Assembly (NCBI RefSeq): GCF_038096175.1 | Contig: NZ_CP151099.1 | Span: 5,127,484-5,191,483 of the forward strand | Direction: 5' to 3' | Length of the DNA: 64,000 bases | Source of the DNA: Nostoc sp. UHCC 0302 | Lineage (GTDB): Bacteria; Cyanobacteriota; Cyanobacteriia; Cyanobacteriales; Nostocaceae | In this document: in pieces, positions 45,186 through 55,200 of the stretch | Layout: every line of letters starts with the position of its first letter | Position numbering within the stretch: the first letter of the stretch is position 1 | Translations under genes and position numbers: made by a program | Notes under the pieces: model-generated | What the model was told of the DNA's origin: nothing | The model's input: the letters and a program-made list of their open reading frames with translations, nothing else | Database searches by the model: none

Positions 45186-46193
45186 TCATTGCTCAATCAA
45201 CTCTTGGATATTAGTTTGTTCCAACCATTCCTGTGTGCGTCGCATTCCCTCTTCTAGGTTGATTTTTGGCTGATAACTTAATATGCTTTGGGCTTTGGCA
45301 ATAGAATAAGCGTAAGGGCGAGTCACAAAATCTATTGACTCAGGGAGAATAGCGTTTTTCTTACCTAAAAGCTTATTGGCTAAATTTTGCTGCCAAAGTA
45401 CAGATTTAAGGACACTCGCTGGTAGAGAAATCGGCTCTGGTGCATCGCCAATTTCGGCAAGACGTGTAAAATACTCTTTCCACGAAGTTTCTTCGCCATC
45501 GGTGATATTAAAGATTTCACCGTATGTTTGTTTGGCGATCGCCAGAAAGATCGCATCAATTAAGTTATCTATATATAGATGATTGATCACTCCACGACCA
45601 TCGTTAGCATAAGCAAATAATCCTTGGCGCATCAACAGCAGCGGTCGCACTATCCAAGGGATGCACCCTGGGCCATAAACATCTCCTGATCTAATGATCA
45701 CAATGCCAAAATCTGGTGGGGAATTCAGTTGAAATAGTGCTGTTTCAGCTTCTATTGTTGACTGGCAAAAGGGATTATTTTCGCCAGAGAGGGGGCCAGA
45801 TTCTGTGACGCGATCGGGATATTTAAAGCCATACACTAAAACGCTTGAAAGATGAACTAAGGTTTTTACACCAGCACTCTTGGCAGCTTTAGCTATGTTG
45901 ACCGTGCCACCAACATTTATCTCACGAAAATACTTGAGTGACCCAGTTTCTTTGGCAACTGCTGCTGTATGTAAAACAATGTCCACTCCCTGACAAGCCT
46001 TTTGGGCAATAGCAGAGTCGGTGATACTGCCTAAAATTACCTCAGCACCCAAATTCTGCGCTGCTTCGGCTTTATCTGCGGAACGTTCTAAACCACGAAC
46101 TTTGATGCCTTTGGCTATAGCTAACTCAGCAGCCCGCAAGCCGATAGGGCCACCGATTCCCGATATCAGAAGCCTTTTTTCAGATAGGTTCAT
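45186..46193 (-). CDS. Extended SDR (NAD-dependent epimerase/dehydratase-like) lacking the Tyr-Lys pair
   Basis: A 335-residue Rossmann protein with the nucleotide motif LLISGIGGPIGLRAAELA and DIVLHTAAVA, LVHLSSVLVYGFK. Where extended SDRs have YxxxK the sequence is NPFCQSTIEAE, that is Phe142 and Thr146 in place of Tyr and Lys; the DNA (TTT and ACA) confirms it. It may be catalytically altered or a binding subunit. The nearest families are 3-beta-hydroxysteroid dehydrogenase/epimerase-like SDRs. It lies between the docking-domain protein and the glycosyltransferase. Confidence 0.85.
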   Translation of the reverse strand: MNLSEKRLLISGIGGPIGLRAAELAIAKGIKVRGLERSADKAEAAQNLGAEVILGSITDSAIAQKACQGVDIVLHTAAVAKETGSLKYFREINVGGTVNIAKAAKSAGVKTLVHLSSVLVYGFKYPDRVTESGPLSGENNPFCQSTIEAETALFQLNSPPDFGIVIIRSGDVYGPGCIPWIVRPLLLMRQGLFAYANDGRGVINHLYIDNLIDAIFLAIAKQTYGEIFNITDGEETSWKEYFTRLAEIGDAPEPISLPASVLKSVLWQQNLANKLLGKKNAILPESIDFVTRPYAYSIAKAQSILSYQPKINLEEGMRRTQEWLEQTNIQELIEQ

Positions 46194-46267
46194 AACAATT
46201 AGAGACTAAGTTTGTTAGTGTGCTGTAAGTAAAAAGCTTTGTTGAAAAAGAAGGGAAAATTCTGAAT

Positions 46268-48175
46268 TTAGCTTTTTGGTGAAGACTGCTGGATTCTGCT
46301 GTCAATTCCGTATTCGCCTAGCTTCGCTTTTAGAGAAGCAAAATGTTTTCCACCTAATTCAATTTGTCCCTCTGCACAACCAGTCTTCAATCTTTTGACT
46401 AGATACTCCAAATCATGGGCTATGAAATTTGTGCCATGATCTGGTTCTACCAAACTAATTAACGCCTGATTTTTCATCTGTTGACTTGCCAAGCTAGCAA
46501 TACCCAGAAAGTTGAATACTCCTGATTCATAGGTTCCACAAGGTACTGAGGGGTTATCTACTCCAACGCAGTATTCATTAGGTTTAAACCACTCAAATGC
46601 TGGGTAGCCGTGGAAATGAATAATTGGCGCACCATCTTTAATTAATTCTGGCGTGTACAAAGCAGCAGCTAGACTAATAGCAACCATTACATAGACATCA
46701 TAAGAAGGTTTTATATCTACTACTTGTGGATCAATTTCCTGCGGTAACTGTAGTAATAACCTATCTGTTAAACCAATTCTCAAGATGTCACTTTCAAGGT
46801 TCAAATTAATTTTATTTGAGCCAGAACGAGCGCTTAAAATCCAAATATCAGGAATTTGCTTGTATTTATATTCTGCTCCTATTAGAGTTTTTAAATAGCG
46901 TCTCCCTATCGCATTCTGACGGACTTCATTAATACTGAATCCGGTAACTGATGATAGGTTTTGCCACTCGTGTTCGTTTATTTCAATTTCACCAATATAA
47001 GATGGTGGCTCGGCATAAGCTACAAAGCCGTAAGAAACGCCAGTTCTACCATTAACGATGATGTTAACAATATCTCTATGGGATTGTCTTTTAATCACTT
47101 CAGTTAGCTTAGAGCCAGGCGGAAAAAGATTTGTATCTGCTAGCTGCTTACTTAAGCTAACTAACTTTTTGGCATAAGTTGATTCAGGAGGGTGAAACTT
47201 TTCTAATTTAAATTTGCTTAACGGCAAAGGTAATATAGGAACATAAACTTTAGGAATAAGCGATTTTAAGACAAAATTGTCTATTTCATCCCTAGAGAAA
47301 AGTGAATCAGACAAATTCATATTTAAAATAGAAAATTTGGAAGCAGAAACCCCAATTACAATTTCTGAAAATGTCCTGACAAGAGTATTTAAGCCAATTT
47401 TAATTTTCTGTTGGTATGAAGTTTTTGAATCAACAAAATTCTGCTCTAAATCTGTGAGTACAATTATTTGAGTATTAGTTGGATCTTCAACATATTTAGC
47501 TGCACATTCTTCAGCCCAACCGATTAATCGACCAATTCCTGAAACCGACATTTTTCGATTTTTCAAAACAAAACGAGAATATAATTGATACAATTTCTCG
47601 GCGGTAAATGTTTCTGCTACACTTCTTAAAGAAGGCGGTCTATCGACATCAATGACAGCATTAATTCCAGTTTGAACTACTTTAGTTTTAATACTCTTTT
47701 TCCAGTTTATACCCGGTATTTTGATTTCATAGTGGAAGTCTATTGTGGCTTGTTCCCAAGGTATAACTTTCACTTTATATCCTTGCAACTTATTTTCTAG
47801 CTCATCTCTAAACTTGATTATCTCTGTATTTTTGTATCCTTTGGGTAGAGGTCTAAAAGTAACCATTAACCTTTGGGCCATTAGTCTCGCGTCTATAATC
47901 GGTTGCTTGAATTCTTGATTGAAGTCTGCGTCGACTTCTCCAATTAACCGACCAATCGTTGGCAAACTTAAACCCTGAGCAAATGGCATAATAGAAGAAT
48001 CAGCCAGATGGCGATCGCGCAAAAATGCCAAAATTTCAGGTTTATTTGCTGCAATTTGTGTCTGTATATCTGGTGTTAGCACTCCTTTAGGTGAACGAAT
48101 ATTTAATGTTTCATTTTCCACCCAAATTTCTACACCTTGTTGTCTAAGATTTGCTAAAATCTCAGTTGTTTCCAT
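46268..48175 (-). CDS. Unrecognised 635-residue protein with N-terminal TubC-type docking domain
   Basis: The first 55 residues (ILANLRQQGVEIWVENETLN, then SPKGVLTPDIQTQIAANKPE and ILAFLRD) are a TubC-type docking domain, known at the N-termini of NRPS/PKS subunits where it binds the C-terminal peptide of the preceding enzyme. The remaining 580 residues match no family I know: soluble, mixed alpha/beta, with KMSVSGIGRLIGWAEECA, TQIIVLTDLEQNFVD, WILSARSGSNKINLN and a His-rich APIIHFHGYPAFEWFKP segment. No KS, adenylation, condensation or reductase motif is visible. Its docking domain implies it works physically with the synthase. A 316-bp AT-rich gap without genes separates it from the ACP gene upstream. 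Confidence 0.8.
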   Translation of the reverse strand: METTEILANLRQQGVEIWVENETLNIRSPKGVLTPDIQTQIAANKPEILAFLRDRHLADSSIMPFAQGLSLPTIGRLIGEVDADFNQEFKQPIIDARLMAQRLMVTFRPLPKGYKNTEIIKFRDELENKLQGYKVKVIPWEQATIDFHYEIKIPGINWKKSIKTKVVQTGINAVIDVDRPPSLRSVAETFTAEKLYQLYSRFVLKNRKMSVSGIGRLIGWAEECAAKYVEDPTNTQIIVLTDLEQNFVDSKTSYQQKIKIGLNTLVRTFSEIVIGVSASKFSILNMNLSDSLFSRDEIDNFVLKSLIPKVYVPILPLPLSKFKLEKFHPPESTYAKKLVSLSKQLADTNLFPPGSKLTEVIKRQSHRDIVNIIVNGRTGVSYGFVAYAEPPSYIGEIEINEHEWQNLSSVTGFSINEVRQNAIGRRYLKTLIGAEYKYKQIPDIWILSARSGSNKINLNLESDILRIGLTDRLLLQLPQEIDPQVVDIKPSYDVYVMVAISLAAALYTPELIKDGAPIIHFHGYPAFEWFKPNEYCVGVDNPSVPCGTYESGVFNFLGIASLASQQMKNQALISLVEPDHGTNFIAHDLEYLVKRLKTGCAEGQIELGGKHFASLKAKLGEYGIDSRIQQSSPKS

Positions 48176-48491
48176 AGTTTTTGCAATTTGCCAATAGATA
48201 GTTTAAATGTTGCGATATCTGGATTTATGCAATTACTCTGCAACGAAATGTTCGAGTCAATAGATATTGAATTTAGTAAATTTTTACAGCAATCTTAAAT
48301 TTGATAAAACACAGCTTGGCTGTAGAGAGACAGCAATAATATGTCCACCAACTTATACAAATCAAAAGCGATATAAACTGCGTAATGCACCGAGATAAAT
48401 TGTGTATTCCTGTAAAAATATTTATTTTGGCTATCTTAAATTGCTTTCTACTACGAGACAGCCTTATAAATATTTTGTTAATAAATAGCTT

Positions 48492-48794
48492 CTAAATTTC
48501 AAATATTTCTAAATCAGAATTTTGAGATTCTTCAGCTAACCGCTGGGAAAGTAATTCAATTGTAGGGTAATGCCATAACAGTAAGGGAGACAATTTAAAT
48601 CCTAATAATTTACTTGCTTTAGAAGCTAGGAGCATCCCCTGGGCTGAATCCAAGCCGTAGCTATCTAAAGGTGCTGTGACATCTATTTCATTGAGTGTAA
48701 TTCCCAGCATCTCAGAAATTTGAGTACTTAACCAAACCTGAATTTCTTTTGCTGTGTATGCCTTCTTTGTTGAATTATAAGTAGGTTGACTCAT
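48492..48794 (-). CDS. Free-standing acyl carrier protein
   Basis: A 100-residue carrier protein. The phosphopantetheine site is PLDSYGLDSAQGMLLASKAS, with the modified Ser in LDS; flanking helices (VWLSTQISEMLGITLNEIDV; LLWHYPTIELLSQRLAE) are typical of PKS/NRPS carrier domains. AGAGG stands eight bases before the ATG at 48794. Placed between the acyltransferase and the docking-domain protein, it probably holds the acyl chain during transfer or tailoring. Confidence 0.9.
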   Translation of the reverse strand: MSQPTYNSTKKAYTAKEIQVWLSTQISEMLGITLNEIDVTAPLDSYGLDSAQGMLLASKASKLLGFKLSPLLLWHYPTIELLSQRLAEESQNSDLEIFEI

Positions 48795-48963
48795 TTATAA
48801 ACCTCTGAACTGGATGAAAAGAGATTGAACTATACTGAAATGAGTGAAATTGTATTACTAATTTTTTACTTATGTTCTAGATAAAAATATGTCTTTTAAC
48901 ACAAGAGGTTTAGTAATAAATACCAACTATTGATAATTCTGGAGAGTAATAAACACACCTATT

Positions 48964-50295
48964 TTAAGTAAAATAAGGATTGCCATCTAAATTGCAAACT
49001 TCGAAAATACAAGATAGGAAATCGGTTATAAGAATCTCCATAGTATTTTGACTAATTGAAGGCTGAGAAAATACGAAATTTAACAGCATTTTTCCTTGAA
49101 AAGTTGAGGCATGGGTAACGAACATACCAGCATATAAAGAATGCGAAGCAGCAAAACTGATTTCTTCTAGTTCAAATACACCATAAGTTTTGGGGATGTT
49201 TACTTTGCCAAGATTGGAAAGGGATACTGTAGCAGCTACTTCCTTGGGTTGAATGAAACAATAATTGATAAGATGGTTAGCAATTAACATTACCTTAAAT
49301 AAATCGCCGTGCTTAATACTAGCTTCCAGCTTTTGTTTCACCTGTCGGGCTAATTCCCAAAAAGAAGTATCTCGCTCTATAGTATAAAATCCCATAAGAG
49401 ACGAAGCTAATACAGCCATTTCTTCGTCACTGATTCGAGGTTTAATATGTCTCCTTAAATCAAGATATGTTAAACAGCTAACTGGTATGCTTTTTGTATT
49501 ATTTTTAATTATTTTTCGTGCTACTGTAAACATCATTGCTGCACATAAAGCACTGTTAACTGTGGTCTTTTCTTGACGACAAAGATTGACAAACTTTTGG
49601 GTTAACTCTTGGCTAATTTGTCTATGAATAATATCAGAGCGACGCTTGACAATAGGTGCGTATTTTTCAAAACCTAATGTTTTTGGTCGATACCAAATTC
49701 TCTGAAACGATAGCCTCAACAAAAACATTATGCTACTTATACTACCTCTTAAACCCTTTGTCCATTTAGGCAGCAGTTCTTCGCTGGATGGAAGCAAAGG
49801 TAAGCTAGTAACTGGGGTAATTATTTCACCATCTTCAATTTTATGACAATAGGTTAAGATTTCTGAGTGAAGTTGAATGCATGATAGACCATCAGCGATC
49901 GCATGGTGTACTGTTGTAATCAAGTAACTTAAATTACTTTTATTTAAGATAGGAACAAGTACGACTCGCAATAACCCTTTACTACTATCGATTTCTTCAT
50001 TCATCTCTTCAGAAACTACTTCTTGCCATTGCTCCTCTTCTAATTTATTTACAACACGTAAGCTAATTTTTGCTGTCCCTTGGGCTTGAAAGTAGAGACT
50101 ATTCATAGAGCGAATAATCCGATAATTAAGACGGGGCTGTCGACATTGAACTATGTCTAAAGCCTGTCTAACCATTTCCTTACTTAGTGGCCCATTGATA
50201 CGGCTAATAGTCAATATATTCCAAGTTGTAGCACGGCTATTTAAGGTTTCCATAGCCTGCTCAATACGACTGAGTTTTCTATTGTTAATCATCAT
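48964..50295 (-). CDS. Condensation-domain/PapA-like acyltransferase
   Basis: A 443-residue member of the condensation-domain superfamily. The catalytic motif HHAIADG (HHxxxDG) is at 130-136, and VSCLTYLDLRRHIKP and VSLSNLGKVNI occupy the positions of later motifs in alcohol acyltransferases such as PapA5. Unlike NRPS modules it stands alone, so it more likely esterifies an alcohol with an acyl group from the neighbouring ACP than forms amides. In this locus it could acylate the polyketide or sugar; inferred. Confidence 0.85.
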   Translation of the reverse strand: MMINNRKLSRIEQAMETLNSRATTWNILTISRINGPLSKEMVRQALDIVQCRQPRLNYRIIRSMNSLYFQAQGTAKISLRVVNKLEEEQWQEVVSEEMNEEIDSSKGLLRVVLVPILNKSNLSYLITTVHHAIADGLSCIQLHSEILTYCHKIEDGEIITPVTSLPLLPSSEELLPKWTKGLRGSISSIMFLLRLSFQRIWYRPKTLGFEKYAPIVKRRSDIIHRQISQELTQKFVNLCRQEKTTVNSALCAAMMFTVARKIIKNNTKSIPVSCLTYLDLRRHIKPRISDEEMAVLASSLMGFYTIERDTSFWELARQVKQKLEASIKHGDLFKVMLIANHLINYCFIQPKEVAATVSLSNLGKVNIPKTYGVFELEEISFAASHSLYAGMFVTHASTFQGKMLLNFVFSQPSISQNTMEILITDFLSCIFEVCNLDGNPYFT

Positions 50296-50447
50296 TAGTA
50301 TTTTTTATTTAAACAATAGAATTATTAATCTATAACCCACATTTTTAAGAAGTAAATAGATTCACAACTTATATGTCTACAGGTTTTTTCATCAAAATCA
50401 GGATTTTTCTGAATTGAATTTACCTGCGTAATGTAGGTTATAAATAC

Positions 50448-52127
50448 TCAATCATTATTCAACAAATTAGGAGAAATTACTGGTGAATAGCGATTGTAAT
50501 CATCTGAAGCTTGAAGTCCTTGTGTTTTTAAACTTTGTATGCGGTATAAAAATGCGGCTCCAGTCATAATATGGTGAGCAACATCAACGACTCTGCGATT
50601 ATTTGGGTCAAATAAGTCAGAATCTCTTACCCAATCATTGAAGCTTCCTATTGCAGGGCCACACCAAATTTGATAATCAATTTCTCGGCCTTTTTCGCCT
50701 GAGTTAGACCAGCGAGAAGATAATCCCAAATACCAACGAAAAATTAAAGCCATTTTTAATTTAGAATTGTTAGTTGCTTTGAGTAATTTATCGGGATTAC
50801 GCTGCGACAAATAATTAGTTGTTTCTTGCCAAACCGCTTCTAGACTATTTCTAAAAATTTGCTTTTCTAATTTTTCTATTTCCTGGGTAGGAATTTCTTC
50901 AATTGAGTTATAGGTTTTATATAACTCAAACAATTTTTGCGCTCGTAGAGGAAACAGAGTGCCTTTTTTTAGTACTTGAAGTTTTACTCCCATCTCAAAC
51001 ATATCTGCTGCGGGAGCCATCATCACATCAGTCATGTCGGCTTGAGCTAGCAATTGTTTCGTATATTGAGAAGTTCCAGATTCAACACATGATTGATTAA
51101 TCGAGCCTGTCACTACATAAGCAGCACCCATCATAAAAGCAGCTAAGGCTGATTGTGGTGTGGCTATTCCCCCAGCTACTCCAACTCTAATCGGTGTTTC
51201 GTATTGATATTTGGCTTGAATTTCATCCCGCAAACTAATAATAGAAGGTAACAGACAAACCAGGGGACGGTTATCTGTATGACCGCCAGAATCAGCTTCG
51301 ACGGTAATATCATCAGCCATCGGCACTTGAGCGGCAATATTAGCTTGTAACTCAGTAATTAAGCCTTTTTCAACAAGTTCTTTAAGAATTCTCTCTGGTG
51401 CTGGTTGTAAAAATTTCGTAGCGACTTCTCGACGAGAAATTTTGGCAATGACTTTATTTTTGATTTCAATTTGATTGGCGTCATTTAAACCAAGCCCAGC
51501 AACACGATAATAAACAATGTTCGGTGTTAAGTCGAGAAATGCTGAAGCTTCTACGGTTCTGACTTGATATTTCAAGTATAAATCTACAGCACGGCGCTCA
51601 ATTGCTGGTTCACTGGGACTGTGAATTAAATTAAAAGCATAAGGGCCTTGAGGAAGGGCTTGTTGAATGCGGTTAATAGCGGCTTCCAAACGGTCTAGAC
51701 TTAAACCACCAGCACCAAAAGAACTCAAAATTTGGGCTTTACCGAGTGCAATTACCATTTCTTCAGAAGCAATACCAGCTGCCATTGCACCAGTAGCATA
51801 CGCATATTTCACTCCATGAAAAGAGAGAAAATTGGGGTCTCCTAGTTGTTGAATGCTAATTGGTGGCACAAATGTCAGCAGTTCTACTTCTGCTGTTGTC
51901 CCATTTTTAATAGGTGATAAATAACCGTCATTAGTTACACCAATTTTTCCGCCAACTTTAACGATGTAACAAGGTTGAGTTAATATCAAAAATTTATTCT
52001 TAATGGCTTTTTGCTCAAAAGCTATAGAATCTAAATCACCTTTCCAAAGTTGGCTTTGACTATAGAAATGGGTAGAAAATTTCAGACCATTATCGTGTTT
52101 ACTTATTAAAGTATTTACAGTTGTCAT
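50448..52127 (-). CDS. PfaD-type trans-acting enoyl reductase (HglC-like)
   Basis: A 559-residue FMN-dependent enoyl reductase of the PfaD/2-nitropropane-dioxygenase-like group, which reduces the double bond of the growing chain in trans for PUFA-type synthases. Visible are YATGAMAAGIASEEMVIALG, ILSSFGAGGLSLDRLEAA, the flavin-site motif VEADSGGHTDNRP and RVGVAGGIATPQSALAAFMM. In Anabaena the gene at the equivalent place in the hgl cluster is, as I recall, hglC. It follows the KS-AT gene after a 74-bp gap that holds a CGCAGAGGCGCAGAGA repeat. Confidence 0.9.
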   Translation of the reverse strand: MTTVNTLISKHDNGLKFSTHFYSQSQLWKGDLDSIAFEQKAIKNKFLILTQPCYIVKVGGKIGVTNDGYLSPIKNGTTAEVELLTFVPPISIQQLGDPNFLSFHGVKYAYATGAMAAGIASEEMVIALGKAQILSSFGAGGLSLDRLEAAINRIQQALPQGPYAFNLIHSPSEPAIERRAVDLYLKYQVRTVEASAFLDLTPNIVYYRVAGLGLNDANQIEIKNKVIAKISRREVATKFLQPAPERILKELVEKGLITELQANIAAQVPMADDITVEADSGGHTDNRPLVCLLPSIISLRDEIQAKYQYETPIRVGVAGGIATPQSALAAFMMGAAYVVTGSINQSCVESGTSQYTKQLLAQADMTDVMMAPAADMFEMGVKLQVLKKGTLFPLRAQKLFELYKTYNSIEEIPTQEIEKLEKQIFRNSLEAVWQETTNYLSQRNPDKLLKATNNSKLKMALIFRWYLGLSSRWSNSGEKGREIDYQIWCGPAIGSFNDWVRDSDLFDPNNRRVVDVAHHIMTGAAFLYRIQSLKTQGLQASDDYNRYSPVISPNLLNND

Positions 52128-52150
52128 GGTAGTTAAATTTGGATTATTTT

Positions 52151-52185
52151 CACGCAGAGGCGCAGAGACACAGAGAAGAAGAAGT
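52151..52185. repeat. CGCAGAGGCGCAGAGA repeat, copy 1 of 3
   Basis: Short dispersed repeat in the gap between the PfaD-type and KS-AT genes. The core CGCAGAGGCGCAGAGA is at 52153-52168, and near-identical cores lie at 57011-57026 and 58991-59007. Confidence 0.8.
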
Positions 52186-52201
52186 AAATTTTATTAGATG
52201 T

Positions 52202-55200
52202 CTATTGATTGAGCAAATGTTGGATATAAGTTAGTTGTAATTGAATGATTTGGCTTATTTGCTTGTTAGATTCTTGTCTTGCTTCTAATAAATTAGCGTG
52301 GGCTTTAGTAATACTAGAATTGTTGGCGCTCAACCTTTGACATTGAGTCTTAAGTAGATTAGGCGATATAACTGGATTTACTAAAGATTGAGGTATAGTA
52401 ACAGGATACGAAATTGATTGAGAAATTTGCTGTTGTGTTGCATCTGATTCAGAAGATTGTAATTGTTCTTTAACTTCGTTACTATCAACAATATTTTTCA
52501 TAGTGTTTTCTTGTGGCTGATTATAAAAATTAATTTTTGGCTGCTCATTCTGATCAGGATTATTCAGAAAATCTATGATTTTAATTTCTGGAACATTAGC
52601 GATATTTTCATACTTATTATTGGAGCGATCGCCTCTCAAATCCCCTACTGAATCTTGAAAAATTTTCCGATTTTCGGTACTCAAAATATTATCAATAATT
52701 GATTTTCTACCTAAGTTAACTGTTTTAATAGTTGATTTATTTTGATTGCTAATTTCTTGTGCAACACTATACAATGGCGATAAATCTAAACTAACTCGAT
52801 GGCTAACTAGTTTAGCAAGGGCTTTAATAATAGAAGTATGGTCGTCTACACCTCTACGATTAAGTGATACTGTAATGTGTTCTTTATTTTCTAGATTTTT
52901 ATCAATCCATCGAGAGCAAACACTGCCAGCCCCTGCTTCAATAAATATTCTTGCCCCATCATCGTAGACACGATTAACTAATCGAGAAAAATCTAGTTGT
53001 TGGCATAACCCTTTGCTCACACTGCGAGCTATTTCGCTACTATCGAGTGTAATAGGTAGATAATTACCAGCTGAATAAAAAACAGTATCTGGACTATTTT
53101 GGCTTGGTAAAGAGTGTAGTTTTACCAATTCCTCATACTCCGATTGCATCGCCTCACAATGGATTACATGGTCGAAGGGAGCCGGAAAAGCATTACAACC
53201 TAAAGTTTTAATTACTCGTTCACAAGCTGCTGGTTCTCCAGCAATTAATACTTCTTCTGGTGTATTAATCTGAGTTAAATAAACGCGTTGCTCATGTTTA
53301 ATACATTCTCTAACCTGAGATAGATTAGCCATGAGAACATAGGTAATCCAAAAATTATCGTTTATTGATGCAGATGTTTTTGGTAATCCCCAATATTCTA
53401 ATACAGCACTTTTAGAACCAGATAATCTGTCTTTAAAAAGAGGTGATGAGTTAAAGGCATTACTTCCTTGATGAAAATTACTCCAAATTCCTTGAGCAAC
53501 CATCATGCTAGTTTCACCAAGGCTATAGCCAAACACGTATTTTGGTTGAATACGGAAATAATCTTGAACAATTGTCGTAATGATTCTGGCACAGATCATT
53601 TCTGTTTCAAACATTACCAAAGAATCATCTAACAATTGCTTTTCGAGTGTTTCCAGTTGCTTCGTTGAAAACTTATTCAAGCTTCTAGGAAACACCAGTT
53701 TAACAACATCGGCAGCGCGTTTATAAAGACTTTTGATAATTACATCATCATGGAGTTTGGGAAATAGGCGGAAAAGATTGCGACCAATACCAATATAAGA
53801 ATTGACGGCTGCTGGATAAACGAAAGCAATTTCGCCTGTTTTTCCTAGTGGTTTAGCAGTAAAATAACTACCTAAAGGTGTTAGCCAATCTGTGCCATCC
53901 TCAAAAGCTTTATTCACGCCCTTGCGAGCAGATTCGATTTCTTTGAGCAATTCTTTTTTGTTGCGTCCTATAATTGCTATAGCATACTTTGCTGCTGAAA
54001 CTTTCTCAAAACTAGCTAAGGTTTGACTAGTAGTAACTAATAAAGAGTCACTATTTTCGATAGTTAATTGAAGATTCTCTAAAGCCTTGAGTAAATCTGT
54101 GCTAGCGTTTGCTGCGAGTGGAAAAAGATAAAATGGAATTTGCTCTAAATATGTGCTGCTGCGCTCTTGTTGGTTGGATTCTTCTGATAATATTAAATGG
54201 GCAGAAGTTCCATCACACCCGATACCATTAATTGCTGCGACTCTGCGTGTACCATCTTTGTTGAGAAACCAAGGTCTTGATTCTGTAGGAACGTAGAAAG
54301 GACTGGCTTGCCAAACTTCTGGAGTTTTGATGCTAGACCAATTGGGGGTGGCAGGAATATATCTGTAATAGAGACACAGCGCGGTTTTAATCAGGCTGGC
54401 GATTCCTGAAGCTACATAAGTATGACCGATATTAGCTTTGACACTGCCAAGCGCACAGTTAAGGTCATTTGTGCCGCCTGGATAAGCCTGGAGTAAACCT
54501 GTAATTTCGGCTTCGTCTTCTTGAGGAATGCCACTACCAGAAACCTCTAGATAGTTAACCTCTGTGGGTTGAACACCTGCCATCTGGAAAGCTTGATTAC
54601 AGGTTTGGTTAATAGTTTCCGCATCTATAGAATTTGAATAACTCTGCCCGAAACTAATGGCATCAATAACTGCATAGATGCGTTCATTATTTTGTCGGGT
54701 GATTTCGTGACGCTTCAAGACGATTGCACCTGCGCCTTCGCCAACCATCCAGCCATTAACCTTCTGGTCATAACTTAAGGTATGAATACCAGTGTTAATT
54801 TTGGCAAATTGGCTTCGCAGCAAGACATTTTCCACCCCACCTGCCAAATCAACAGCACCAATAACTACAGCATCCACTTCCCCAGTCGTCAGTAGCATTT
54901 GGGCAACTTCTAAAGCTTTGAAAGCTGAAGTTTCTACCGCCGTGATGGTGAATGCTGGCCCCGTGAAATTCCATAGCGCAGAAATCCGACTCGCCATGAT
55001 ATTGCCGATGTAACTCAAATATTCAGCAACATCTACTTGATGATGGACACTATCTTTGACAATGGTTTCCAATTGAGTAACTTTCTCACCAGACAAGCCA
55101 ATTTCCGCAGCCTTGAGACCATCCTGAATCTGCCAAGATAAATTCCATCTTTGCTGTAGCTGATGTACAGCCAGTTCTGCTTCGGCGGCAATAATAACAG

